The notes below the pieces were generated by a model. It did no database searches. It was not told the DNA's origin and saw only the letters and a program-made list of their open reading frames with translations. The translations under genes and the position numbers were made by a program. Shown piece after piece: positions 1 to 8,781 of a stretch of DNA of 54,332 bases (positions are counted from its first letter, which is position 1; the number at the start of each line of letters is the position of its first letter). Source of the stretch: Desulfobulbaceae bacterium (GTDB lineage Bacteria; Desulfobacterota; Desulfobulbia; Desulfobulbales; Desulfobulbaceae); contig JANTGH010000005.1 of assembly GCA_024763055.1 (NCBI GenBank), forward strand, positions 1-54,332. The letters run 5' to 3'.

Positions 1-9
1 GGGACAACA

Positions 10-86
10 CCTCGCCCCCTCTGGGGGCAAGAGGCATTCTCATCCCCTTTTAGGGGTAAACTCAATACCACCCCCTCTGGGGGTGG
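10..86. repeat. Block of three short GC-rich palindromes inside the RND pump gene
   Basis: Three hairpin-forming units lie in under 80 bp. Positions 68-86 form an 8-bp stem (CCACCCCC / GGGGGTGG) with a TCT loop. Positions 44-56 form CCCCT / AGGGG with a TTT loop. Positions 14-28 form GCCCCC / GGGGGC with a TCT loop, extended by CCTC / GAGG across a two-base bulge. The first and third units share the core CCCCCTCTGGGGG. The block interrupts the RND permease reading frame. It looks like a dispersed palindromic element, or a contig end lying in one; the window alone cannot decide which. Confidence 0.7.
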
Positions 87-729
87 ATTCTTTATTCTGT
101 GACTGGATGGCGGCAATGATTTCCGATGAGCTGAGTCCCATGGCCTTGATTCTGGCCGGATCAAGCCAGATACGCATGGAGTATTTTTTCTCGCCTAAAA
201 TTTCGGCCTTACCCACACCCGGGATACGTTTGAGTTCGTCAAGGACATTGATGCTGGTATAGTTACTCAGGAAAATATCAGTAAACCGTTCGTCGCCGGT
301 AATGGCAACAAAACATACCACTGAAGGAGATTTTTTGTCTACAATAACACCCTGCTGGCGAACTTCGGCTGGTAGTTGCGCCGTGGCCATGGAAACTTTG
401 TTCTGCACATCAACGGCAGCGATATCCAGGTCGTAGCCGGGTTCGAAATACACCGTAATGTTGGCCATGCCGGAACTGGTGCTGGAGGAAGACATATAGA
501 TCATTCCCTTGGTGCCGTTGATCTTGTCTTCCAGAGGCCGGGTCACGGTTTCTTCAACTGTGTAGGCATTGGCGCCGACATAGGTGGCGCTGACGACAAC
601 CGTGGGCGGGGTGACCTCCGGATATTCCTGAATGGGTAGAATGAAAATCGAGACAAGGCCTCCTAATATGATCAACAGGGAGATCACCATCGCAAAGATG
701 GGCCGTTTGATAAAAAAGACGGAGAGCAT
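40..729 (-). CDS. RND efflux pump permease (AcrB/MexB family), N-terminal fragment, truncated
   Basis: Inner-membrane proton-driven drug/solute pump of a tripartite efflux system. Only 229 codons remain of the roughly 1,030 usual for the family. The N-terminus is typical: a first membrane helix after FIKRPIFAMVISLL, then the first porter subdomain with motifs such as EYPEVTPPTVVVSATYVGA and YMSSSS. Up to about residue 212 (EIIAAIQSQN) the sequence follows the family. After that the frame runs into the palindromic block at 10-86, codes for low-complexity residues and meets TGA at 40-42. It lies 3 bp downstream of the adaptor gene, so the two form one operon. The truncation could be a real element insertion or an assembly artefact at a contig edge. 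Family assignment is firm; function as it stands is doubtful. Confidence 0.85.
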   Translation of the reverse strand: MLSVFFIKRPIFAMVISLLIILGGLVSIFILPIQEYPEVTPPTVVVSATYVGANAYTVEETVTRPLEDKINGTKGMIYMSSSSTSSGMANITVYFEPGYDLDIAAVDVQNKVSMATAQLPAEVRQQGVIVDKKSPSVVCFVAITGDERFTDIFLSNYTSINVLDELKRIPGVGKAEILGEKKYSMRIWLDPARIKAMGLSSSEIIAAIQSQNKESTPRGGGIEFTPKRG

Positions 730-732
730 AGT

Positions 733-1902
733 TTATTCCGCCGAAGTCATCTGTTGTTTTTTCATAAGAGCCATGACCCCTTTTTCAGCAGTCATATCTT
801 TGGCGGCCACCTTGATGCCCGGTTTTATCTTGGCCAGACCAGAGATGATGATTTGGGCATCATCCGTAAGCCCACTTGTAATCTGCACGTACAGGCGCCC
901 TTCAAAGCCCCGCTTTATATTCACCCTTTTTGTGGTGTTACTTTTGTCAACCGTATAGACAAAGCTTCCCTGCTGATCCTCGAGGATGGCCCCCGGTGGA
1001 ATCATGAAAAAGGGAACTTTATCGGAGACAAAGACATCAATATAGACAAAGGTGCCCTCAAGAAGATCATGTTTGGGGTTCTCCACCACGGCACGCATGC
1101 TGATGGTTCCGGTCATCCGGTCGACCTTGTTGTCACCGAAATCAATATGTCCTTTATACGGTCCGCGTTTGATAAGAGACCGGGTGGCCGGAATCCGGAC
1201 CCGGGCATCGAGCACGTCTTTGGATTTATACCTGCGCATTATCTGAAACTGTTCTTCAGGCGGGTTGAAGTATGCGTACATGGGATCATCGGCAACAATG
1301 GTGGTCAGCAGGGTTTTCTCACCGTAACCGACGATGTTACCCACATCCACATAGCTGCGGCTGATCACGCCGGCTATCGGCGCCGTAATTTCTGTATAGG
1401 AAAGATTCAGTTTCGCCTCCCGTATGGCCGCCTCGTCCGCCTTGATTTTTGCCTGCAGTTCAGCAACCTTTGCCTGGTACTGTTCAAGGGTGGCTCTTGG
1501 GGCAAGATCCTCTGCAACCAGCGGCAGGTACCGGGCGACATCGGCTCTGGCAAGCTGCAGGGAGGCCCTGTTCAGCTCGCGGCCGGCAAGGGCCTGGTCA
1601 AGAGCGGCCCGGTAGGCGGTCTGTTCGATTGCAAAGAGATTTTGGCCCTGCCGGACATGATCACCCTCTGTGAAAAGAACCTTTTCCAGGGTGCCGGCTA
1701 CCCTGGCACGAATTTCAACCCTCTTGGTCGCCTGGGTCTTGCCCGTGTATTCAAGCCAGATGGGAACGGGCTCCTTATGAACGATAATGGCTTCGACGGT
1801 AAGGGGAGGCCTTTCTTTTTTTACGGTCTGTTTCCGGTTGTCATTTTGGCAGCCGCCGAGGCAGAACAGAAGTATTATTAGAATGAGCGCTTTTTGGATC
1901 AT
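733..1902 (-). CDS. RND efflux periplasmic adaptor (HlyD/AcrA family) lipoprotein
   Basis: 389 residues. It starts with a lipoprotein signal peptide whose lipobox LGGC places the lipidated Cys near residue 18, so the mature protein should be anchored to a membrane facing the periplasm. The order of parts is that of membrane fusion proteins: a lipoyl-type half motif (TKRVEIRARVAGTLEKVLF, about residues 60-78), a coiled-coil hairpin rich in Ala, Leu and Glu (about 105-170), the second lipoyl half (ITAPIAGVISRSYVDVGNIV), then beta-barrel and membrane-proximal domains. It should link the RND pump encoded just downstream to the TolC-like channel encoded divergently about 160 bp away. The substrate cannot be read from the sequence. 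Confidence 0.93.
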   Translation of the reverse strand: MIQKALILIILLFCLGGCQNDNRKQTVKKERPPLTVEAIIVHKEPVPIWLEYTGKTQATKRVEIRARVAGTLEKVLFTEGDHVRQGQNLFAIEQTAYRAALDQALAGRELNRASLQLARADVARYLPLVAEDLAPRATLEQYQAKVAELQAKIKADEAAIREAKLNLSYTEITAPIAGVISRSYVDVGNIVGYGEKTLLTTIVADDPMYAYFNPPEEQFQIMRRYKSKDVLDARVRIPATRSLIKRGPYKGHIDFGDNKVDRMTGTISMRAVVENPKHDLLEGTFVYIDVFVSDKVPFFMIPPGAILEDQQGSFVYTVDKSNTTKRVNIKRGFEGRLYVQITSGLTDDAQIIISGLAKIKPGIKVAAKDMTAEKGVMALMKKQQMTSAE

Positions 1903-2063
1903 GGAGAAGAATCCTCTTGATTCGGGATGCCCTCAACGTGATATTCAACATGAGAGTCGGTTTGATTATTGGATTATTTTTTGAAAAGATAGTATTTTAC
2001 TACCCGTTATGCTATGAATCCTCAAGGCAAAATTTGATTTTCATCCTGTATTTCGGAGGGATC

Positions 2064-3434
2064 GTGCGGTTGTTTTTTGTAGTTCTCTTTGGTGTTGCCC
2101 TTTTTTTTCCCTCGGTCGGGCATACGGATACCCTGCAGCTGACTCTTGCCCAGGCCGTTTCCCTTGCCCTTGCCCATAATCCGCGCCTTGAAATAGCCCG
2201 GCAGCAGTGTCTACAGAGCCGCGGCTCTCTGACCAAGGCCTGGTCGGGCTATTTGCCCCAGCTTGATGTTTCCGGCGGCTATCGACGACAGCATGTCGAC
2301 AAACTGCAGCCCCTGGATGAGGATAATGTCGGCTATGGCTCGGTCAAATTGAACCAGCTGCTCTATGATTTCGGGAAAACCACCGGTGCCATTGATGTCG
2401 GCCGCTTTGAGCTTGAGGCGTCCCGGGCCAATATGTATCAGCTGTATCAGGATGTTGTTTTGGATCTGAAAAAATCCTTTTATGACGTCATGGCCAAAAA
2501 GCGGCTTGTTGAGGTGGCGCGGCTGGCGATAACGATCTATGAACAGCACCTGTATCGGGCACAAAAGTATTTTCAGGCCGGAGTTCGGCCCAAGATCGAC
2601 GTAACCAATGCCCGGTTGCAGCTCTCCAATGCCCGTCTGGACATGGTTCAGGCAGAGGCTAACCTGAAGGTTGAGCGGAAAAACTTTGAACAGGTTCTTG
2701 GCCTGCGTCCCAATGAAGGCGATTATCTTCTGGTAAGCGGGGAGAGGTCATTGGAAAAATTAGCCGCGGGCAAACCCGCTATGTCTTTTTCCCTGGATCT
2801 CCTCCAAGCTGCGGCGATGGAACATCGGCCGGAGATGAAACAGGTTGGTTTCCTGGTTCAGTCGGCCAAGGCAGCCGTGGGCAAGGCCAGGGGGGACTAT
2901 TTTCCCCGTCTTGATGTCGGGGCGAGCTATGATGATTTTGAGACCGATCTGGAAAGTCTGCCGGACCAGTGGCAGGTTGGAGTGGGATTGAGCTGGCAGC
3001 TGTTTTCCGGTCTCCGCACCAGGGGTGAGGTTGCCCGAAGCAGGGCAAAATTTTACGAGATTCAGGCCGCCCTGCATGATCTTGAGCTGGCCATTACCCG
3101 GGAGGTTGCCGAAAGTTATCTGCGGGCCGATGAAAACCGGGTGGCCGTGGACATTGCCGCCCAGGCCCTGGGGCTGGCCCGGGAAAACCTTGATCAGGCC
3201 GAGGGACGGTATAAGGCGGGCCTGAATGATATGATCGAGTTTAACGATGCCCAGCTTCGCTACACCGACGCCCAGACGCGTCTGGTCACCACCTATTATA
3301 ACTATCTTGTCGATCTGGCCGGAATAGAGCGGGCCACCGGTACCACCGCCGGTCTGCAGTATGCCGGGGAAAACGATTCCTCACCTTGCCGGGTGAGGAT
3401 GCAGCCGGATACTCAAAAACCGCTGCCCCAATAA
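2064..3434 (+). CDS. TolC-family outer membrane efflux channel
   Basis: The open frame extends upstream to 1917, but GTG at 2064 is preferred. It follows a GGAGGG ribosome binding site at 2055-2060, and the resulting 456-residue protein begins at once with a signal peptide (MRLFFVVLFGVALFF, cleavage near SVGHTD). Two repeats of the outer-membrane-efflux-protein fold are visible; each starts with a TLAQAVSLALAHNP-like helix, and the rest is long alpha-helical barrel sequence (for example VTNARLQLSNARLDMVQAEA). The protein would form the trimeric outer-membrane exit duct for the adaptor and pump encoded on the other strand. The two units are divergent, so promoters should lie in 1903-2063; I saw no convincing consensus there. 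It converges with the large regulator gene downstream, only 29 bp away. Confidence 0.92.
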   Translation: MRLFFVVLFGVALFFPSVGHTDTLQLTLAQAVSLALAHNPRLEIARQQCLQSRGSLTKAWSGYLPQLDVSGGYRRQHVDKLQPLDEDNVGYGSVKLNQLLYDFGKTTGAIDVGRFELEASRANMYQLYQDVVLDLKKSFYDVMAKKRLVEVARLAITIYEQHLYRAQKYFQAGVRPKIDVTNARLQLSNARLDMVQAEANLKVERKNFEQVLGLRPNEGDYLLVSGERSLEKLAAGKPAMSFSLDLLQAAAMEHRPEMKQVGFLVQSAKAAVGKARGDYFPRLDVGASYDDFETDLESLPDQWQVGVGLSWQLFSGLRTRGEVARSRAKFYEIQAALHDLELAITREVAESYLRADENRVAVDIAAQALGLARENLDQAEGRYKAGLNDMIEFNDAQLRYTDAQTRLVTTYYNYLVDLAGIERATGTTAGLQYAGENDSSPCRVRMQPDTQKPLPQ

Positions 3435-3463
3435 AAAGGGTATTCAACGGAGATGTCGGCAGA

Positions 3464-6400
3464 TTACAATGTGGTTGATGTCGCAACCCGAAAGAGCATT
3501 TCGTCGATTTCATCCTGGTCGTATTGCTGGTCCCGCAAAGTTTGTCTGTACTGCTGCATAAGTTCCTTGGCTTTAAGCATATTCCCTGAACGCAGGTAAA
3601 GTGTGTAGAGCAGAGTGATCAATCGATCATCCATCTTGTATATCTGCAACACCTTGTTGAGGACATTGACCGCTTCATCGATGCAATCGGATTCAGCCAG
3701 AATAACACCGTATTTCAGACCTATAGTTGCCAGCATATCCAGCTGCCGGTCATAAAATTTTGCATATTCACCGATAGAAAAATTTCCCCCTGTGGGCGAG
3801 GCGGCATCCCACAGGCGTAACGCCTTGTAAAAGGAATTTCCCGCCTGCCAGATATTTTCCGTTCGAGCATGATGAAGTCCTTCCCCTGCCAGCAGAAAAA
3901 ACTCGACAGCGTCAATACGGCAGTTGTCTAAAAGGAGAATGCCCTTATGCATTTTCAGGTAATTTTTGACCGGGCAGGGCAGCACACTGGCCAGGACCTT
4001 GCGCAGTCGCATGAGCAAGGTGTCCAGTTTCGCTCTGCTTTTATCCGGGGCACTATCGGGCCAGAGGGCAACCTGTATTTTCTCCTGGCTTATTTTCTGG
4101 TTTTTTTCGGAAAGGAGCAGGGCAATCAGCTCGCGTTGCGCCGGGGTCAGCTCTTCGGCAGTGAGAATTGTCCTGCCTTCGACTTTGAGGCCGAAGGTGC
4201 CTAAAACCTTGATCTCAAGCAGCGGCAAGGGATCACCGTTATCGTTAAAAAAAATGTTCAGTTTTTCCCTTGCCAGTTGTTTAACAAGTTCAGGACGGAT
4301 GCCGGCATGCACGGCTTCGGCGAGAAGTTTCCGCATAGAAACCGGCTCCCAGCTCCAGAATGAGCCAAAGCCGTTGTTTTCCATTAACGTGAGCCCGTCT
4401 TGCAGGTCACGGAGCATCTTTTCTGTAGCATGTAATTGAAGGTGCAGCCAGGCTCTCTGCAACAGAGCAACTGTTGTCAGATAATCGGACGGCAGTTCTT
4501 TGGCTTGCGCAAGGGCATAAGATAACAGCTCTTCGGCGCGGGCATGTTCTCTGGCTCTAATGAGAGTCGCTCCACAGACGATGTTACATAACGTGGTATA
4601 AAAAGAACCGCCTGCTACCTGACGGAGTTCGATCGCCTCGCAGACTGTCGGTACGGCTGCCTTTCTGTTTCCCAGCAGAGCCTGGACATACCCGGCCCAT
4701 TGAAGAAATTGACTTTGCATATGGGGTGTCAGCGCGGTTTCGGAAACCTTCATGCCCCGTTGCAGCAGTTGCTCGGCCTCTTCCGGCCGGCCCTCCCCTA
4801 TCAGACCGACAGCGCCCCAGATATAGGCAAACGGCGCCGCAACAGTTTGTTCCACTATATGATTATCAGCATGTGTGCGAAGTAACTGCAGTTGATTGTT
4901 ATAATTAATGAAGTCTCCTTCCTTGCTCAGGGTGTTCAGGTGGAGAACCCGCAGGGTCAGTTTGTTTGATACGCTTACCAGTGGATCATGAAGAAGGGAG
5001 AGGGAGAGTTCAATTTCCAGAAGACATTTCTGCCGGTTGTCGCTGAGTGTTTCTATATAGCCGCACATAAAGCGGCTGGAAGCAATACCATTGCGAATAT
5101 CGTTTTGGAAAGCCAGGTCTCGGGCTATTTGCGCGTACTTACGTGCTTTTTTCAGCTGAAAAAGGAAAAAACTGTATCCTGCGCCAAGATTGCGCGCAAC
5201 AAGAATTTGGGCCTGCAGGGACAGGTTGTCTTGATTTTGCAGAAAAAGTTCCTCGGTACGGGGGAGCAGGTGAGCGCCTGTATGGTAAAGGCCGGAAATA
5301 ACAAAGTGATAATAGATGAGATGAACCAAGGCGAGCAGCTCACCGGTTGCGTCTCCGGAGCCGATGAAGTGGTTTCGCGCTCTTTCGAGAAGCGGATAAG
5401 ATTTTTTCGGGTACGAATCCGAATAGAGGATTGCGGTAAAAAGTGTCAGCCAGGCATAGTTGCGAAGCTCGTCTTCCGGGATTGATTTGAGCAGCGTCAG
5501 CAGGGTGATGGTTCGGTTCTTTGCCATCAGGTTTAACCCTTCCCGGCGCAGGATTATTTCCATGACCTGGAAGTTTTCTTCTTTGCGGTAATAGAGAAGG
5601 GCCTGTTCAAGGGCATTTATTTTCAGGTAGTAGGCGGCCGCTGTTTTATAAATGTGGCGGATTTTTTTTTGGGACAGATGCTTTTGGGCCCGTTCCTGAA
5701 GAAATTCCTGGAAAAGATGATGAAAACGAAAAATTGTTTGCTGTTCATCTAAGGGGTAAATGAAAAAATTGTCGAGCATGAGATCAATGAGAATCGCTGC
5801 TATATCCTCCTGTTCGGTGATGGTCAGGGCAAGGTCAACCGGAATTTCATCAAGCAGGGAGAGTTGCATCAGGATGGAATGTAGATCTTCCGGAACGTGG
5901 GAGAGTATCTCATGGCGAAAATACTTCAGAATGTGATCAGCGGAGAGGTCTGCAGGCAGACCCGTGCTGATGTTTGCGGGAAGGGCTGTCGGATTTCGTC
6001 GTGTTGCCGCGTGTGCGGCTAACAGTATGCCCATGATCCAGCCGCTGGTCTGCTTACGGATCAGCTCGGCGTCACGACGGGTGATCTGTCGGTTGAGGAC
6101 CTGTCCAAAGAGATGTTCTATTTCCTGCAGAGAAAAGCTGAGATCCCTGTTTCGCAGCAGGCGGATATTTGTTTCATAGCGAATTTTTTTTGCGGTCAGA
6201 GCCAGTGGCCTGCGGCTGATGAGAATAAAATGGAGATGCGGGGGCGAGGTGTCGATGATATGGCTGAGCAGAGTAGTTAAAAGAGGAGCCTGTTCACCAA
6301 GATGGAGGTCATCAAAGACAATATAGAAATCACCGGCAAGGTGCCGGTCAAGATCGGCGAGGAGAATATTGGCGCATCGGGTTATGTCCAGTGACCCCAT

Positions 6401-6745
6401 GTCTCCCCTGTCCATAATGTAAGACAACTGGGGTGATTCAAATCCGGGAAGTTTTTTCTGCAGGTTATCGAGAAGGGCTGATAGGAGCAATGCCGGGTCG
6501 GCATCTTCAGGCCCTATCTGGTACCAGGCAAAACGCAGGTCAAAATGGTGGAGAAATTGTACGGCAATTGTGGACTTTCCCTGTCCGGCCTGGGCTTCAA
6601 TGATCATTGCCTTTTGCGAGCAGGCGGCGTTTCCAAGTGTTTCCGTTATCAGGGAAGAGCGGAACAGGCTGGTGCCGGGATCAACCCTGGGCGGGTAGAA
6701 CTTGTTGCAAGAAATTTCCTGCCGAAGAATGGTGGAAGGATGCAT
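3464..6745 (-). CDS. MalT-like STAND ATPase regulator with C-terminal SARP/BTAD domains
   Basis: 1,093 residues. An N-terminal P-loop NTPase has Walker A EAQAGQGKST (residues 50-59) and Walker B YIVFDD (141-146), with MalT-type text such as QTSGWIMGILLAAHA and the winged-helix segment FRFHHLFQEFLQER. A long helical, TPR-like middle (about 400-800) follows. The C-terminus differs from MalT: instead of a LuxR helix-turn-helix it carries an OmpR/SARP-type winged helix (about 840-945, LLEIKVLGTFGLKVEG, then KLDTLLMRLRKVL) and a bacterial transcriptional activator (BTAD) TPR domain (about 950-1085). It should be a ligand-gated transcription activator; the signal and targets are unknown. The nearest genes (efflux channel, DUF2892 protein) give only weak hints. 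ATG 6745 is the only good start. Confidence 0.85.
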   Translation of the reverse strand: MHPSTILRQEISCNKFYPPRVDPGTSLFRSSLITETLGNAACSQKAMIIEAQAGQGKSTIAVQFLHHFDLRFAWYQIGPEDADPALLLSALLDNLQKKLPGFESPQLSYIMDRGDMGSLDITRCANILLADLDRHLAGDFYIVFDDLHLGEQAPLLTTLLSHIIDTSPPHLHFILISRRPLALTAKKIRYETNIRLLRNRDLSFSLQEIEHLFGQVLNRQITRRDAELIRKQTSGWIMGILLAAHAATRRNPTALPANISTGLPADLSADHILKYFRHEILSHVPEDLHSILMQLSLLDEIPVDLALTITEQEDIAAILIDLMLDNFFIYPLDEQQTIFRFHHLFQEFLQERAQKHLSQKKIRHIYKTAAAYYLKINALEQALLYYRKEENFQVMEIILRREGLNLMAKNRTITLLTLLKSIPEDELRNYAWLTLFTAILYSDSYPKKSYPLLERARNHFIGSGDATGELLALVHLIYYHFVISGLYHTGAHLLPRTEELFLQNQDNLSLQAQILVARNLGAGYSFFLFQLKKARKYAQIARDLAFQNDIRNGIASSRFMCGYIETLSDNRQKCLLEIELSLSLLHDPLVSVSNKLTLRVLHLNTLSKEGDFINYNNQLQLLRTHADNHIVEQTVAAPFAYIWGAVGLIGEGRPEEAEQLLQRGMKVSETALTPHMQSQFLQWAGYVQALLGNRKAAVPTVCEAIELRQVAGGSFYTTLCNIVCGATLIRAREHARAEELLSYALAQAKELPSDYLTTVALLQRAWLHLQLHATEKMLRDLQDGLTLMENNGFGSFWSWEPVSMRKLLAEAVHAGIRPELVKQLAREKLNIFFNDNGDPLPLLEIKVLGTFGLKVEGRTILTAEELTPAQRELIALLLSEKNQKISQEKIQVALWPDSAPDKSRAKLDTLLMRLRKVLASVLPCPVKNYLKMHKGILLLDNCRIDAVEFFLLAGEGLHHARTENIWQAGNSFYKALRLWDAASPTGGNFSIGEYAKFYDRQLDMLATIGLKYGVILAESDCIDEAVNVLNKVLQIYKMDDRLITLLYTLYLRSGNMLKAKELMQQYRQTLRDQQYDQDEIDEMLFRVATSTTL

Positions 6746-6851
6746 GGCAACAGAGAGAGTTCAGGATTATTGATAAAAAACGGAAAAAATATTTTTTACG
6801 CATTTTCCGGTGTTTACTTCTCTTCTGCTTACAGGATTCGGTCGGTTCTGT

Positions 6852-6887
6852 CAAAGAAAAACCCGGAGACCAGGAGGCCTCCGGGTT
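6852..6887 (-). terminator. Intrinsic terminator of the DUF2892 gene
   Basis: Perfect 9-bp stem AACCCGGAG (6860-6868) / CTCCGGGTT (6879-6887) around a 10-nt loop. Read on the minus strand, the stem is followed by a T-rich run (TTTTTCTTTG). It lies about 135 nt beyond the DUF2892 stop codon and upstream of the regulator gene, so it insulates the two. Confidence 0.75.
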
Positions 6888-7022
6888 AGCAGTAAGCGGG
6901 AAAAGTCTTTAAGCCAACAGGATCGCTATAGAGCCTGACACACATTTGTTTTGTATAATTTTTCCTTTTTAGACTGTTTTCCGTGTTGACAAACCCGAGG
7001 ATTTGTTGCAACAGTGGCGGCC

Positions 7023-7238
7023 CTATTTTGTTTCCGGAACACCAAGTTTTTTGAGAATCAGTCCCATTGGACAGAATTTAGTGAAACCGAATTGAAAGAG
7101 GTTGGCCCCGATAAATAAGGTAAAAAAGAGAAAATACTTATGAATAAATAAAGGGTTATGGCCGCAGTCTACGCCAAGGGCGAGGCTGAGCATGATAAAA
7201 AGTCCGGCTATGGTGTGGATCCAGTCATTAATAACCAT
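7023..7238 (-). CDS. DUF2892 (YgaP-like) small inner-membrane protein
   Basis: 71 residues with two hydrophobic helices (WIHTIAGLFIMLSLALGV and YFLFFTLFIGANLFQ) and the family signature FTKFCPMGLILKKLGV at the C-terminus. DUF2892 proteins are small membrane proteins, often fused or adjacent to rhodanese or sulfur-transfer domains. Here the gene stands alone, so a link to sulfur transfer is only a family-level suggestion. A clear AGGAG site precedes ATG 7238. It has its own terminator and appears monocistronic. Confidence 0.85.
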   Translation of the reverse strand: MVINDWIHTIAGLFIMLSLALGVDCGHNPLFIHKYFLFFTLFIGANLFQFGFTKFCPMGLILKKLGVPETK

Positions 7239-7314
7239 GGGAGTACTCCTTTTTTTATTGGCTGCCTTGAAAAATTGTATTTTCGCCTAATTTTCCGGAG
7301 ATATTGCAAACTCG

Positions 7315-7345
7315 CTCACCTGATCTCGTCGAGCTGTCAGGTGAG
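7315..7345. repeat. Inverted repeat between the DUF2892 and outer-membrane barrel genes
   Basis: CTCACCTGA (7315-7323) pairs perfectly with TCAGGTGAG (7337-7345) across 13 nt. It is followed by A residues, not T, on the plus strand, and on the minus strand no T-run follows the stem, so it does not look like a classical terminator. It lies upstream of the DUF2892 gene and about 145 bp beyond the end of the barrel gene, so it could be an operator or an mRNA 3' stem. Confidence 0.45.
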
Positions 7346-7490
7346 AAAAAACTACGAGCTGCACCGCCCGTTGTGTAGCCAAACGACACGACTAACGAAA
7401 ATTCTGATTTTTCTCGGCACCCTGTTGAAAATGAAATGTATATATCTTTGGTTTCTTAATATTTTTTTCTGGTCGCGGTCTGTTCGGAGC

Positions 7491-8771
7491 TTAAAAGCTG
7501 TAGCGTAGGCCGGCATACACATTAGTATTTTTCTGAAACTGTCCCCAGAAAGTAAAATCATCTTCACCCCAGAACAGGTTGAATCCGCCGTCGATCAACC
7601 AGTTGTCGGTGAGTTTATAGCTGAATTTCGGCCGCGCATATCCATCGTTTCTGTCCGGGGAATAATAAATAAACAGGGACAAGTTCAAATTCTGATCCAG
7701 TAATAATTTGGTTAACCGCAGGGTTACTGTACCCGTGTTTTTTTCCCGCGCTGGAGCTTCCAGCGACAACGTCTGTCGATAGTTGTCATAGTGGCGGATC
7801 GATTCCATATAATATTGGACACTTCCGGTCAATTCACGGGCAAGCTCCCGCTCAAAGCCCATCAGCCAGCGAATTTCCCCGGGCCGGATGAAGGGGTTGT
7901 CGGAGTTGCGATTTTCGGTGGAATCATAATAGCCAATTTCCACGTTGCCGATGCCGCCAAGTATTGCAGTACGTATAGACCCTCCCCAGACGTTCAGTTT
8001 TGGAAAATAATTCTTTTTCCGCATCCCGGAGTAGCCTTCCGGTTCCTGCCAGAATCCGGAGTAACCGTACAGCGCAAGTTCCACACCGTGTATATTTTTT
8101 GACAGACGGCCATGGAGTTCATCGTCCTTGAACCATCTGTTTGGCTCATTGGTTGTCACCTGCAGATTTCGGCCGACAATTTTTTCGGCCCCGGCATTAT
8201 AATAAGAAAGCCGTTCACCGCTGATAAAGCGTGAGCCTTCAAAAAGAGGACTGTATATCAGATCCAGGTTAGCGAAGTCTGAAAAGAAACTGATTTTTAT
8301 GCCATTGCCTGGATATTTCAGGTATTCTTCATCACGGCCGATAAAAAAGGACTGCCAGTCCTTGGCGAAGGTGTCGTTGATGAACAGGAGATCTCCTGTT
8401 CCCCAGGTAAAAACGGCTCTGCCCAGCTTGATGTCCATATTATCCAGGGGCGAGGCAATCAAATTCAGTTCCCGCAGCTGCAGCTCTATTGTTTCTGTGA
8501 CTCCATCGGCCAGCAGATCGCCTTTGAAATTCAACAGGGCTTCGCCTATTTCCCTGGTGGCTTCAAGCCGGATCCGGGCATCAAAGATGGAGATTTGCTT
8601 TTCTTCCCCATCGCTTTGCAACCGCACTCCACCTGCGAGCTCTTCAAAGCCCGCCACTTCCAGGCCGTAGTTGTCATAGAGATTATCTATCAGTCCGGCA
8701 GCGTCAGCCTCGGATATATGCAGCGATATGAGCCAGATACAGATGAAGCCTGCAAAAAGAGTTTTGTTCAT
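7491..8771 (-). CDS. Outer-membrane beta-barrel protein (DUF1302-like porin) of the MMPL exporter cluster
   Basis: 426 residues with a signal peptide (MNKTLFAGFICIWLISLH, cleavage near ADAAG). Alternating amphipathic strands run throughout, and the protein ends in an aromatic residue (AGLRYSF), as expected for a substrate of the barrel-assembly machinery. The motif KLGRAVFTWGTGDLLFIND resembles the GR-x-WG-GD region of DUF1302/alginate-export-like porins. The gene follows the LolA-like and MMPL exporter genes on the same strand with an 10-bp gap, so it probably provides their outer-membrane step. Substrate unknown. Confidence is high for an outer-membrane barrel and moderate for the exact family. 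Confidence 0.8.
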   Translation of the reverse strand: MNKTLFAGFICIWLISLHISEADAAGLIDNLYDNYGLEVAGFEELAGGVRLQSDGEEKQISIFDARIRLEATREIGEALLNFKGDLLADGVTETIELQLRELNLIASPLDNMDIKLGRAVFTWGTGDLLFINDTFAKDWQSFFIGRDEEYLKYPGNGIKISFFSDFANLDLIYSPLFEGSRFISGERLSYYNAGAEKIVGRNLQVTTNEPNRWFKDDELHGRLSKNIHGVELALYGYSGFWQEPEGYSGMRKKNYFPKLNVWGGSIRTAILGGIGNVEIGYYDSTENRNSDNPFIRPGEIRWLMGFERELARELTGSVQYYMESIRHYDNYRQTLSLEAPAREKNTGTVTLRLTKLLLDQNLNLSLFIYYSPDRNDGYARPKFSYKLTDNWLIDGGFNLFWGEDDFTFWGQFQKNTNVYAGLRYSF

Positions 8772-8781
8772 TATTAGGAAA

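Noticed and set aside
10-86. Possible CRISPR array at the left edge
   Set aside because: The three palindromes are short, unequal and not separated by regular unique spacers, and no cas genes are near.
754-1881. 375-codon plus-strand open frame opposite the efflux adaptor
   Set aside because: It lies wholly antisense to a gene with a lipobox and complete family motifs; its own translation has no recognisable domain.
7315-7345. Terminator for the outer-membrane barrel gene
   Set aside because: The stem is good but no T-run follows on the minus strand.
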